This document shows, piece by piece, positions 30,251-40,476 of a stretch of DNA of 64,000 nt. The stretch's first letter is position 1, and the number at the start of each line of letters is the position of its first letter. Source of the DNA: Deinandra increscens subsp. villosa (lineage: Eukaryota > Streptophyta > Magnoliopsida > Asterales > Asteraceae); NCBI GenBank assembly GCA_039602395.1, contig JBCNJP010000003.1, forward strand, positions 16,897,167 to 16,961,166, in the 5' to 3' direction. The position numbers and the translations under genes were made by a program. The notes under the pieces were generated by a model. It did no database searches. It saw only the letters and a program-made list of their open reading frames with translations, and was not told the DNA's origin.

Positions 30251-33200
30251 TTACGCAGTGGAAACTGAAACGTCTGGAAAGAGGTGCGGATACTTGAGTT
30301 TCATCTGATCTTCGCGTTCCCAAGTAAATTCAGGGCCACGCTTCGAATTCCAACGAACCTTAACAATAGGAATCTGAGTACGCTTGAGTTTCTTGATCTC
30401 ACGATCCATGATTTCAATAGGTTGCTCAACAAAGTTTAAACGTTCATCCACATGAATTTCCTCTAATGGAACGTGGAAGCTTTCATCAGCGAGGCATTTC
30501 TTGAGATTTGACACATGGAAGGTATCATGCACGTTGCTGAGCTCTTGAGGTAGCTCGAGTTTGTAAGCGACTGGACCAATTCTTTCGAGAATTTTGAAAG
30601 GTCCAACGTAACGAGGTTCAAGTTTTCCCCTTTTCCCAAAGCGGACTATGCCTTTCCAGGGGGAAACTTTCAGAAGTACAAAATCACCGACTTGAAATTC
30701 CAAAGGCTTTCGTCGTTTATCGGCATAACTCTTTTGCCGACTTCTTGCAGCTTTTAGTCTTTCGCGAATTAATGAGATTTTCTCAGTGGTTTCCAGAATC
30801 AGATCAGGACCAGTGATTTGAGCTTCACCAACTTCGGCCCAACAAACGGGTGAACGACATTTACGACCGTACAATGCTTCAAAGGGTGCCATTTTAATGC
30901 TGGCATGGTAGCTGTTATTGTAGGAGAACTCGATGAGGGGAAGGTGTGAGTCCCAACTACCACCAAAATCTAGGACACAGGCTCTGAGCATGTCTTCCAG
31001 GGTTTGTATGGTCCTTTCGCTTTGGCCATCAGTTTGTGGATGATAGGCCGTGCTAAGGTTCACACGTGTTCCCAAAGACTTTTGCAATGATTTCCAGAAC
31101 TTCGAGGTAAAACGACTGTCACGATCGGAGATGATGGATAGAGGAACACCATGGCGACACACAATTTCATCAATATAAAGCTTGGATAGGCGATCCATTT
31201 TATAACCCTCACGAATTGGAAGGAAATGTGCTGACTTTGTCAAACGATCGACGATGACCCAAATGCTATCGAAACCTTTTGGTGTTCGTGGGAGTTTAGT
31301 GATGAAATCCATGGTGATTTCTTCCCATTTCCACACTGGAATCTCGGGTTGCTGAAGCAATCCCGAGGGTCGTTGATGTTCAGCCTTAACCCTTGAGCAT
31401 GTTAAGCACTTTCCAACGTATAGAGCAATGTCTTTCTTCATTCCAGGCCACCAATAGAGAATTCTAAGGTCCTTGTACATTTTATCAGCACCAGGATGGA
31501 TAGAGTAACGAGTCTTGTGAGCTTCGTCTAAGATGAAATCACGAAGACCATCACGATCGGGGATCCAAATACGATCCAAGAAATAAAGGAGTTCATCGGG
31601 TTTAGTTTCCAACTGAGATTCCACACCACAAGATAACTCATTATGCAGGTCATTCTGAGCCACAGATTTATGTTGAGCTTGGAGGATTCGAGTTTGGAGA
31701 TCAGATTGAATTCTGATGCTATGCAATCGAACATACCCTTTTCGACTAAGAGCGTCAGCTACGACATTCGCTTTCCCAGGGTGGTAACGAATCTCGCAGT
31801 CATAATCGCTGAGCAATTCCACCCAACGCCGTTGTCTCATATTTAGCATCTTTTGATTGAGGATATGCTGAAGGCTTTTGTGATCGGTGAAGATCACGCA
31901 TTGAGTACCATAAAGGTAATGTCTCCAAAGTTTTAGGGAAAATATCACAGCACCCAGTTCAAGGTCATGGGTGGTGTAATTCTTCTCGTGAACCTTGAGT
32001 TGCCTTGACCCATAGGCTATGACCTTACCTCGTTGCATCAGTACGCAACCGAGACCTTGGTTGGAGGCGTCACAATAGACTACGAAATCATCGTTTCCAT
32101 CAGGAAGCGTCAAGATAGGTGCATTGCAAAGCATTTGCTTTAGGGTTTGAAAAGCTTCTTCTTGCTCTGGGCCCCACACAAAAGGTTTATCTTTATGAGT
32201 TAGTGTGGTAAGGGGTAGAGCAATCTTTGAGAAGTTTTCGATGAAACGGCGATAATATCCAGCTAGACCGAGGAACGAGCGAATTTCAGTAGGGGTCTTT
32301 GGAGTCTCCCAATTTTTGACAGTCTCAACTTTTGCAGGATCAACGTGTATACCTTTCTCGTTAATTATGTGGCCTAAAAACTGAACTTCTTTTAACCAAA
32401 ACTCACACTTTGAGAACTTGGCGTAAAGTTGTTCCTTCTTTAGGAGCTCCAAGATTAACCGAAGGTGTTGTTCGTGATCCGCTTTGGTGCGAGAATAAAT
32501 CAAGATATCGTCGATGAATACAATTACGAATTTATCCAAATACGGTTTACACACTCGGTTCATTAGATCCATAAATACCGCAGGGGCATTGGTCAATCCA
32601 AATGGCATGACCATGAACTCATAGTGACCGTATCTCGTACGAAAGGCTGTTTTAGGAATATCCTCCTCGAGGACCCGCAACTGATGATAGCCAGAACGCA
32701 GATCGATCTTTGAAAAGCAGGTGGCTCCTTGCAGTTGGTCAAAGAGATCGTCAATCCTCGGTAATGGGTACCGATTCTTGATGGTGAGTTTATTGAGTTC
32801 TCGATAGTCAATGCACATACGGAAGGATCCGTCTTTCTTCTTGACAAACAAGACAGGAGCTCCCCAGGGTGAGAAGCTGGGTCGAATGAATCCTTTGTCC
32901 GAAAGTTCTTGAAGTTGCTTCGAAAGCTCTTGCATTTCAGATGGAGCCAAACGATAAGGAGATTTAGCAACGGGTGTTGCACCAGGAATGAGATCAATAC
33001 GAAACTCGACTTGACGATTAGGAGGAAGGCCAGGAAGATCATCAGGAAAAACTTCAGGAAAGTCTCGAATAACAGGAATGTCTTCCATTTTCTTGGGCTG
33101 AGATTTTGTTTTCACTATGTGAGCCAAAAACGCGAAACACTGCTTCCGGAGGTACGTACGAGCTTTCATGCAAGAGATGATCTTCAGACTACGTTCAGGT

Positions 33201-34714
33201 TTCTCTCCTTGGATTAGTAAGGTTTCGCCCGAAGGTAAAGGAATACGAATCAACTTTTCAGCGCATCGAACTTCAGCTTGATGTTTGGACAACCAATCCA
33301 TCCCTACTACCAGATCGAAGCTTCCAAGTTTAATAGGGATTAGATCGATATTGATGGAATGTTGATCGAAAGTCAGAACGCAATCACGTATAATCGTATT
33401 AGCCTTGATTGGTTCACCGTTAGCCAGTTCAATAACGTAGGTTGAGTCCATGATCGTTGGCTTAGGACTAAGTAAAGGTGCAAAGTCTAGAGATACAAAA
33501 CTCTGGTCCGCTCCAGTATCAAATAAAATGGATGCAAAATGATCGTTGAGAAGAAACGTACCCGTGATGACATTTGGATCTTGGCGAGCTTCAGATGCTC
33601 CGAGCACAAAAGCTCTACCACGAGCAGCTTGATTGTTGTTAGCCAAGTTGGGACATTGTCTCTTTATGTGATCAGGACTTCCACACTGGTAACAGGTACG
33701 ATTAGGATTGTTGTTCTGAACGGGTATAGCAGCCAGGGTCTGGTTGGTTCCTGCTGGAGAAACCCTACACCTAATAGCCCAATGACCAAACCTTCCACAC
33801 TTGGTGCACTTCCGACATTGCGTGCCAGTGGGATGGTGAAAATTGCAAGTAGTGCACAGAGGATGAGGACCCGTATAGACAGGCCTAGTGTTGGGTTGGG
33901 CCACAACATTCACAGGGACAGCAGGTGTAACTAGTGCATAGCTTTGCGTACCCCTTTTCCTCTTATTGGACTTGTTGTTGCTTGAGCTTGAACCACGATT
34001 ATCATTACCTTTGCCAGATTCCTTTTTCAATACCCCAGTCTTGACCATTTCGGCGGTCAAGGTCCCTGCCAACTTGATGGAAGCTGACAAAGAGGTAGGG
34101 CTCACTGACATCATAACTATACGCATAGCCTCAGGAAGGGCATCGATGTAGCAGTCGATCGCATTTTGTTCAGGGGTCACCAAGTGAGGGACAAACAGAG
34201 AGAGCTCTTGGAATCGAGATGTAAAACCGAGATGATCAGCTCCTTTCATAGTGAGAGCCCTGAATTCGGCCTCTAGTTTCCTCATTTCTGACCTTGGACA
34301 ATACTCCTCAGTCAAAAGAGCCTTGAACTCATTCCAAGTCAAAGCATGAAGAACTTCACGAGTCTTGGCTCTTATTTGGGTGTTCCACCAAGTTAGGGCT
34401 CCCTTTTTGAAAGTACTTGAGGCATACTTGACCCACTGAGCTTCTGGGCAGTTGCATAGGTTCAGTGTGGCTTCTGTTTTCTCGAACCACTGAAGAAAAC
34501 CTGTTGCTCCTTCGTTTCCAGCGAATTCAGTGGGCTTAGAGGCAACGAACAGTTTGAAAGAACTTTCAACTCCTCCAGGGTTGGAACCATCCCCTTCGGT
34601 GTTAGTTTGTATCACGGCTCGAGTTTGAACGGTTTCGTTAAGTTGATTGACCATAGTGGGGAGGAAGTTAGCCATTTGTTGAGAGATGATAGTAGCCAAT
34701 GCGGTGGGATCCAT
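30251..34714 (-). CDS. Tekay-like gag-pol polyprotein, 1487 codons, uninterrupted
   Basis: Capsid domain at about residues 60-230 (ALTWWNTQIRAKTR, EEYCPRSEMRKLEAEF). Two CCHC knuckles follow (CTKCGRFGHWAIRC at 303-316, CYQCGSPDHIKRQC at 341-354). The protease FDTGADQSF is at 398-406. Reverse transcriptase is at about 580-760, with LRSGYHQLRV and VFIDDILIYS. RNase H has D882, E920 and D944. The integrase zinc finger is H1066, H1073, C1103, C1106, and its core is D1136, D1197 and E1233, with 35 residues between the last two. The C-terminus (about 1430-1475, VKVRWNSKRGPEFTWERE) is a chromodomain-like module, which in this clade directs insertion to heterochromatin. The start lies about 555 bp inside the primer site. 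No stop or shift is seen. Confidence 0.95.
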   Translation of the reverse strand: MDPTALATIISQQMANFLPTMVNQLNETVQTRAVIQTNTEGDGSNPGGVESSFKLFVASKPTEFAGNEGATGFLQWFEKTEATLNLCNCPEAQWVKYASSTFKKGALTWWNTQIRAKTREVLHALTWNEFKALLTEEYCPRSEMRKLEAEFRALTMKGADHLGFTSRFQELSLFVPHLVTPEQNAIDCYIDALPEAMRIVMMSVSPTSLSASIKLAGTLTAEMVKTGVLKKESGKGNDNRGSSSSNNKSNKRKRGTQSYALVTPAVPVNVVAQPNTRPVYTGPHPLCTTCNFHHPTGTQCRKCTKCGRFGHWAIRCRVSPAGTNQTLAAIPVQNNNPNRTCYQCGSPDHIKRQCPNLANNNQAARGRAFVLGASEARQDPNVITGTFLLNDHFASILFDTGADQSFVSLDFAPLLSPKPTIMDSTYVIELANGEPIKANTIIRDCVLTFDQHSINIDLIPIKLGSFDLVVGMDWLSKHQAEVRCAEKLIRIPLPSGETLLIQGEKPERSLKIISCMKARTYLRKQCFAFLAHIVKTKSQPKKMEDIPVIRDFPEVFPDDLPGLPPNRQVEFRIDLIPGATPVAKSPYRLAPSEMQELSKQLQELSDKGFIRPSFSPWGAPVLFVKKKDGSFRMCIDYRELNKLTIKNRYPLPRIDDLFDQLQGATCFSKIDLRSGYHQLRVLEEDIPKTAFRTRYGHYEFMVMPFGLTNAPAVFMDLMNRVCKPYLDKFVIVFIDDILIYSRTKADHEQHLRLILELLKKEQLYAKFSKCEFWLKEVQFLGHIINEKGIHVDPAKVETVKNWETPKTPTEIRSFLGLAGYYRRFIENFSKIALPLTTLTHKDKPFVWGPEQEEAFQTLKQMLCNAPILTLPDGNDDFVVYCDASNQGLGCVLMQRGKVIAYGSRQLKVHEKNYTTHDLELGAVIFSLKLWRHYLYGTQCVIFTDHKSLQHILNQKMLNMRQRRWVELLSDYDCEIRYHPGKANVVADALSRKGYVRLHSIRIQSDLQTRILQAQHKSVAQNDLHNELSCGVESQLETKPDELLYFLDRIWIPDRDGLRDFILDEAHKTRYSIHPGADKMYKDLRILYWWPGMKKDIALYVGKCLTCSRVKAEHQRPSGLLQQPEIPVWKWEEITMDFITKLPRTPKGFDSIWVIVDRLTKSAHFLPIREGYKMDRLSKLYIDEIVCRHGVPLSIISDRDSRFTSKFWKSLQKSLGTRVNLSTAYHPQTDGQSERTIQTLEDMLRACVLDFGGSWDSHLPLIEFSYNNSYHASIKMAPFEALYGRKCRSPVCWAEVGEAQITGPDLILETTEKISLIRERLKAARSRQKSYADKRRKPLEFQVGDFVLLKVSPWKGIVRFGKRGKLEPRYVGPFKILERIGPVAYKLELPQELSNVHDTFHVSNLKKCLADESFHVPLEEIHVDERLNFVEQPIEIMDREIKKLKRTQIPIVKVRWNSKRGPEFTWEREDQMKLKYPHLFPDVSVSTA

Positions 34715-35257
34715 CTTCAGGAAACAAAAGATTTGAGTTAGATATGGAAATCATAAGATAAATAAATAATAGAATGACATTATTAATGTGTAAACATTAA
34801 AATAACGTCGTTGACTAATCAGAACTCGGAGTTCGTTTCACGATTTTACTTGAACTGCGTGTTTTAGCCTATAAGCGTCATCTCCCCGAAAGATCTCCCA
34901 GGTAAGAGAGGTGAGTCACTAGGACTACTTAAATACCAGGTCTTGCCTTAGCCAGAACCTTCCGAAGAGATAACCACTCTTCCAGATTACACGTAGCCCC
35001 GGAAACCATTACGCGAACTCGTTGTCCCGAAGAGAGTGTTCAAAGATGAGAACATGAATCCTCAAGATGGAACTCTAATGCATGTCCAAAAATATGTCGA
35101 CGAGTATGAATTGCCCATGCCATGATAAAAGTTGACGAGAAAGAGGTTTAGACGAGAGAATCCAAATACCTAGGTCAGGAGTAGGGTTTGTTATGCTTGG
35201 TCCCTAAGGTTATAGTCTAGATTATTGTTTTCTAATAACCTAATTCCCTATAACCAA

Positions 35258-35270
35258 GGCTCTGATACCA
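35258..35270 (-). other. Primer binding site of the Tekay-like element
   Basis: The minus strand reads TGGTATCAGAGCC four bases inside the 5' LTR end, complementary to the 3' end of initiator tRNA-Met. Confidence 0.9.
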
Positions 35271-35274
35271 ATTC

Positions 35275-37912
35275 TGTAACACCCCAACCGATGGCGGAAA
35301 CATCGAGGTGTCACGAAAAGAGTATAGAAGCACATGGATAAAAGGAAAAACCATATTTTATTATTAATTCAAATCTTAAAACGTCTATTACAAGGCATAA
35401 AAATTTAAAAGACATAAGATTTGCTAACTAGATCTCCAAACTTCTATTCTTAATCAGGCTTGATTCTCATTCCCTGAAAAACATGCAAAAGGTCAACTAC
35501 ATATATAGTTGGTGAGTCATAGGTTTGTTAACAAGCAGTAATAATAACCGATTGATAAACGTTTTGCAAAGTCATACATGTTAAACTAAATATGCAAGTA
35601 TTACCTAAATTAATCACATATTCGTCACCCAGTACATAAATGATGTTCAATTCCTCAAAGGAATCTCTACGATTATGATGTTCAGTTCCTCAAAGAAACC
35701 TCTACGATTATGATGCTCATGAGACTTACATGCACAGGTCCCTAGAATACGATATAATATAGATAAATGCAAGCAATTTATTTAACAGTACTTGACTTTG
35801 CTTAATAAGAATAAATAATTTCAAGAATAGAGTTTCACAATGATTTCAATGATAACCATGAATAAGTATTTTCTTTGAAAACCAAATAGTGATATAAACG
35901 TTTGTGCATGTTTTCCATCCCAAAAGATTTAAAGTAAAAATGGGGACTATGAACTCACCTTAAGCAGTTGGTTGATTACTAGCTTGACGAATCGAGAATG
36001 ATTTCAAGTTCGAGGGATTCCTAAACGAAATACGAAATCAGTTAACCTAAAGTTACGATGACGAAAAATAGGAGTTCTAGATAGCCTAGGGTTTCTTAGA
36101 TTTCTAGGGTTTCGGTGAATTTGATGATTTGGGGAAGATGATATGATTATAACGTAACATCTTGAAGCTTGTAGATAAAATTTATACATACATACATACA
36201 TACATATATACTTAGATAAAAGATTTAAACAAATAATTGAATGACTAGGTAAAAATGAATTAACAATTAAGTAGATAAATGACAAAATAATTTCATTAAT
36301 AACTAAATAAATGAATGTATAATTCAGTAAATAAATTATCGAATGAAATAATGAATTGGTTAAAGTAGTAACCGAAATAAATGTTTCTTAAAAATAGATG
36401 TGTTTAGATAAAGTTTTATAAGATTTTAAATCAAATGGCAACGTTTCGTTTTAGGAACATCAATAAAAGAATTGAAACGCTTCGATGATTTATTTAATAA
36501 ATAAATTACTAAACAATTAAGTGGATATTAAGAAAGAAATAAAAAAATATAATTAAGTTTATTTGTTCCAAGAATAAAGTTTATGTATATATATTTATAA
36601 GGTTTGAAAAAAAACAATGATTTATACATTTTATAGGAGTTTCTAACACTAAATAAGTATATTTAAAATTTTCTAGAATAATTATAGTGTTTTAGGAGGT
36701 TTTTAATGGTTTACAATGAAGGAGAAATAGAGAAAATAAAAAGAAACAACAAAAAAAAGAAAGATATACGGTCAAGGGTTTCGAACCCGTGACCTTGTGT
36801 TTAAAATCGTGACATCCGACCAACTAGGCTACGGCCTTTGTTGGTTTTAATTTCGAAAGGACTTTTAATATGTTGTTTTCACACTTCATCTTCTTCCCCA
36901 TTTAACCACCCGAAAACCCTAACCCTTTGAGCTCGAAATTGAACCCTTAAACGTACTTAGATCCTAAAATTAACTTAGGGCTTTCATTCCTTGATGAATT
37001 CCGAACAGAAGGGTGTAAAAATTACCTCGAATCTTTGCCGGAAAAACGAGATTGGAAGGTCGCCGGAGTTCGCGACGGCGGCGGCGGCGGAGACGCACGA
37101 CAGGGACGATTTGCAGTGGATTTTTGGATGATTTAGATGCGCAAAGGGTCAGGGAGTGTCGAGGAACTATTTATAGGACCGAATACGCAATGAAGGTGAT
37201 TTAATTTGGACTTAAAAGTCCGAATCGATTCTCGGTTCTTGGTGATTAAAACTCAATCAATTGCCGGTTTCGAGTCGTTAATGGTCATTAGATGAACGTT
37301 AGGAACGTTTATGGATTAAGCACGACGAAAAACGAGTGTTTTAAGTGGTAAATGGTGTTCTCCGGCGAGGGCGGCGGCTGCCGGCGGCGACCCCTGCCGG
37401 AAAAACGCGAACAGTGTCTAATTTTTTTTTTTTTAAATAAAATATATATATATATATTATATGTATTGTTACTAAAAGAGAAAAGAAAAACATCCTTTTA
37501 TTTATATGTTTTAAAGTAAATATGTAAATGAGTTTTATTCGTAAGATCATATTCGTAAAATGATTTTTTTTTTTACATAACTTTTAGTAAAAACGAAAGA
37601 TCATCGAGGTTTTGTTTGAATGACATAAATGTGTCGATATTTATAAAAATAACAAGTTTTATTAAACTTAAAAGTTTTATGATTATAAAATCTCAAAAAT
37701 TCAAAATGAGTAAATGATTCAATTAATTCAAATAAATATTAGAATTGAATTTAGACAATATAATAAATATGTTTCAAACAAGTAATTATTTAACTTAAAT
37801 GGCTAATTAATTCAAAAATTGAAAGTTAAATTTAAATATATAATACATGAATAACAAAATTTAAATTTAAACTCAAGACTTTTATTAATATTAAAATTTC
37901 ACGATTGTTACA
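35275..37912 (-). repeat. 5' LTR of the Tekay-like element (2638 bp)
   Basis: Collinear with 27564-30216. Differences are about nine substitutions, a shorter (CATA)n run and a few length changes in poly-A or poly-T tracts. It carries the same TATA box (37167-37177), tRNA-like block (36766-36836) and hairpin (35494-35511). Confidence 0.95.
36766..36836 (-). promoter_or_regulatory. tRNA-like block, second copy (Tekay 5' LTR)
   Basis: A box at 36820-36831 and B box at 36777-36787, identical to the copy in the other LTR. Confidence 0.55.
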
Positions 37913-37917
37913 GGTTC

Positions 37918-38118
37918 TGATAGTGAAGTCAGCTTATCAGACAAGTTGAACTTCGTCTTGGAACTTGAACCACAAGAATATCTTCTAGGGTAAGCAACAG
38001 GCACTTCCGGACTAACTCCAATCTTTCCGAAGGAACTTTCTCAGTGAAGGGTTCAGTTCCGGAGGAACTACCCTTAGAGAAATCCTTAGGGAAATCTCAG
38101 GATGGTGATTTCCCAACA
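37918..38118 (-). repeat. 5' LTR of the SIRE copia, outer portion (201 bp)
   Basis: Continues the LTR after the second GGTTC copy (37913-37917) and ends TTCCCAACA. Target duplication CTATG follows at 38119-38123. Confidence 0.95.
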
Positions 38119-38642
38119 CTATGTCTGGGTGGTTTGTCATAATTTTGCCCCTTACCCAATTCCTTCCCACACTTGGCTACATACGCTCTTACACGAGCTC
38201 CATCAACTTTAATTCCTCTTACACGATTGAGCAATTCTTCCACATCTTCTACCCCTCTGAATCTCATGAATCCAAAAGTCATGTTTCTCCAATCTGGTGT
38301 TCTCGGAATGAACATGTCTACCATCCACCCAACATGGCCATAACAACTCCAACTGAAGATACCGTTGCATCCATGCGGGAGGTCAGCGAAGTAGAAGGTT
38401 GTAACCGCATCCCTCTTCTGTCTTCCCCTAAGAATTTTGTGTTGCACTCTTACCCAACCTTCTTCATTGTTTCGAGCTCCTGCATCTTTTTCAACCTTTA
38501 TGTCGATCCATTCTCCCCTTGCTCCGGCGACTCTTGTGTCAAACCAAACATCCCTCACTCTGGATACTCTTGTTTTCTCTCTCTCTATCTCTCTCATGGC
38601 TTCCTGCTTCATCCATTTTAAAGATATTGTTTCAAACGCCAC
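38119..38642 (-). pseudogene. LINE ORF1 N-terminal half with RRM-like domain, cut by the SIRE copia
   Basis: The open frame from 38642 begins after an in-frame TAG; the first ATG is at 38612. FYFADLPHGCNG...VDMFIPRT and TFGFMRFRGVEDVEELLNRV match the RNP2 and RNP1 strands of an RRM. Plant L1 LINEs carry such a domain at the start of ORF1 for RNA binding. The frame runs into the copia LTR after DKPPRH at the CTATG duplication. The other half is at 12560-13333. This half is remarkably free of stops. Confidence 0.75.
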
Positions 38643-39049
38643 CTATCACCATCCTGCAAGGGATGAACGAATTTCTCCCCTCCTTCCCATAAGCATCACA
38701 AATCACCTTACATCAGATCCAATCCAGTTCTGGATGCAGTATTTATGCACATTTTTCAAGAAGGCTTTTATTCACAGTTACGAGAGGGCCAAACCCAACC
38801 GTCCATCCGGTTATTAGGTCTTAATATGTCCTCCCGTCTAACACTGTCCGCCTCGAGAACCTCAAAAGTTTTCTTATGTATTTCTTTAGTTATTACAAAC
38901 TGAATATTAGTCATATATTTATTATTTGATATATAATTATATAATCTTTCTGATTAAAAAGATGAAGTAACATACAATATAATTTTGAGTTTTGAACTTT
39001 CATGTATCTGATGAATATTATTATATATGATTTATAATCGTTAATCTAA
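38643..39049. other. LINE 5' region and flank, nothing recognised
   Basis: The part up to about 38820 would be the LINE 5' untranslated region. Beyond it the sequence is AT-rich with no repeat ends or coding frames that I can identify. No LINE target duplication was found. Confidence 0.4.
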
Positions 39050-39182
39050 TAACATCTCATCTTAGTTGAATTGGTAGTTATTTACTCCTTAAGTTCTTTA
39101 AATAGGTTAAGGCCACATGTTCGAAACATGTTATTTACGTTAATTTTGCCAAAATTTGATAATGAAATTTCGTTTGAAAAAA
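39050..39182 (+). repeat. Possible tRNA-derived SINE
   Basis: TTAGTTGAATTGGTAG (A-box-like) and TGTTCGAAACA (B-box-like) are about 50 bp apart, and an A-rich tail (39177-39182) follows. This is the layout of a tRNA-derived SINE. The boxes are imperfect and no flanking duplication was recognised. Confidence 0.4.
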
Positions 39183-39185
39183 ATG

Positions 39186-39285
39186 CCAAAGGCAGGGTTC
39201 GAACCCTAGTCACTCAGCTAGGTGCGGCGTGACTGGGACTTAGGGAATTGAGACTTTGCTAGCTCATCTAGACACCTTTTGTGTA
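39186..39285 (-). repeat. tRNA-like sequence, possible second SINE in opposite orientation
   Basis: The minus strand has TAGATGAGCTAGCA (A-box-like) and GGGTTCGAACCCT (perfect B box), then a run of T. It faces the element to its left tail to tail. Confidence 0.4.
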
Positions 39286-39604
39286 AAATTGTGTAACAAA
39301 ATTATATATATAAGATAATCACATAAGAAACTTTTTAAAATTTCGAGCCCTTCGAAAAACGGGACCCTGGGTGGTCGCCCACCTTGCGCTTGCTCGGGGT
39401 CGCCTCTATTGTCTAACCTAGTAGATGCAACGTTTCTTATCAACCCTTTCCCCCAAAGGAAATTAACATGATCTTTTCAAGAGATTCAAGAACATAAACC
39501 TGAGCTTTATACAAAGTGAAGAAATAAGTTGGCAAGCTATCTAAGACCGATTTATAAAGCACAAGCCTTCGGCCGATCGATAAATTGCTAGCCTTCCACG
39601 GTGA
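39286..39604. other. Unassigned stretch
   Basis: No coding frame or repeat end recognised. The GC-rich part at 39340-39410 (GGGACCCTGGGTGGTCGCCC) stands out against its AT-rich surroundings. Confidence 0.35.
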
Positions 39605-40320
39605 TTGTCTGTAGCCACTCTCGTCGATACTAAAGCCAAACTCAGTGCTGCTCCCGGTTCAGAATTTAGTAATCTGACTTTGTACCGTAGTCTAGCAGGA
39701 GCATTACAATATCTTACATTTACCCAGCCTGATATCACGTATGTCGTCCAACAAATATGTACTCACACACACTCACCCCATGTTGATCACTGGAATGCGC
39801 TAAAATGCATAAGGTTATATTCAAGGGACTACTTCCTTTGGCTTGTCTCTAGGCGCTACAACGCCCACTCTATACTTGCATACACAGACGTTGACTGGGT
39901 CGGGTGTTCTGACACAAGACACTCTACATCGACGACTTTGTATAATTTGGGGTTAACCTTCTTTCTTGGTCCTCTAAACGCCGAACTACTATTTATCGGT
40001 CATATGCGGAAGCAGGGTATCGCCAAGTTGCAAATGTAGTTGTTGAACTCTGTACTTACTATTAGAACTACACCGTCCTCTCGACCGAGCCTCTCTAGTT
40101 TATTATGACAATGTCAACACCATCTATTTGTTTGGAAATCCTGTTCAGCACCACCACTAAACACATTTAGCTATACATCCACTTTATTAGTGATCAGGTT
40201 CGTTGTGGTCACATTCGTATATTGTATGTTTCAACCCGCTATCAAATTGCTGACATCTTAACTAAAGGTCTTTATCATATCCTACTTAACGACTTCCACT
40301 CGGTTTTAACATTTGTCTAT
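39605..40320 (+). pseudogene. Degenerate Ty1/copia pol end: reverse transcriptase tail and RNase H
   Basis: The frame gives TLYRSLAGALQYLTFTQPDI and AYTDVDWVGCSDTRHSTS, then after shifts a VYYDN.N.IYL..NPVQH block. These are the C-terminal reverse transcriptase helix and the RNase H domain of copia pol. They are close to the intact counterpart in the copia at 48507-49541. Many substitutions, stops and shifts; no function expected. Confidence 0.8.
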
Positions 40321-40463
40321 TAGAGTATTATTAGATTACGGTTGATTAATATGAGCCCACGGGTCCATTTAGGTATCTAGGGTTTATTTCATTCTCTATA
40401 TAATGTAATCTAGATTATCAATAATATCAATTCAGTTATCAAGTCATTCTATTATCTCTTACA
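40314..40463 (+). repeat. Short copia LTR (about 150 bp)
   Basis: It starts TGTCTATTAGAG directly behind the pol remnant and ends CTCTTACA just before a primer-site-like word. CTCTATATAATG at about 40397 may be its TATA box. The start is approximate. Confidence 0.6.
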
Positions 40464-40476
40464 TGGTATCACAGCC
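40464..40476 (+). other. Copia primer binding site, one base changed
   Basis: TGGTATCACAGCC against the usual TGGTATCAGAGCC, immediately behind the LTR. It implies that a second copia copy once followed to the right. Confidence 0.65.

Larger units (their letters stand above)
27564..37912 (-). mobile_element. Intact, young Ty3/gypsy retrotransposon, Tekay-like chromovirus
   Basis: 10,349 bp with TG...CA ends, LTRs of 2653 and 2638 bp, a primer site, polypurine tract, one uninterrupted gag-pol frame and a perfect GGTTC duplication (27559-27563 and 37913-37917). By eye I count about nine substitutions between the LTRs (0.3-0.4 percent) plus length changes in simple repeats, so insertion is recent on a plant time scale. 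It sits in the 5' LTR of the SIRE copia. All parts needed for autonomous movement appear present. Confidence 0.95.
13334..38118 (-). mobile_element. SIRE-type Ty1/copia retrotransposon carrying two nested insertions
   Basis: Two 613-bp LTRs (13334-13946; 27152-27563 plus 37918-38118) flank gag, pol and an extra long coding region on the minus strand, with CTATG duplications outside. Without the nested solo LTR and Tekay element it is about 12.6 kb. I see eight substitutions between the LTRs (about 1.3 percent). SIRE membership rests on the pol sequence and on the envelope-position ORF behind pol. The coding regions carry stops and frameshifts, the polypurine tract is split and the 5' LTR is interrupted, so it is immobile. 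It split a LINE ORF1. Confidence 0.9.
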
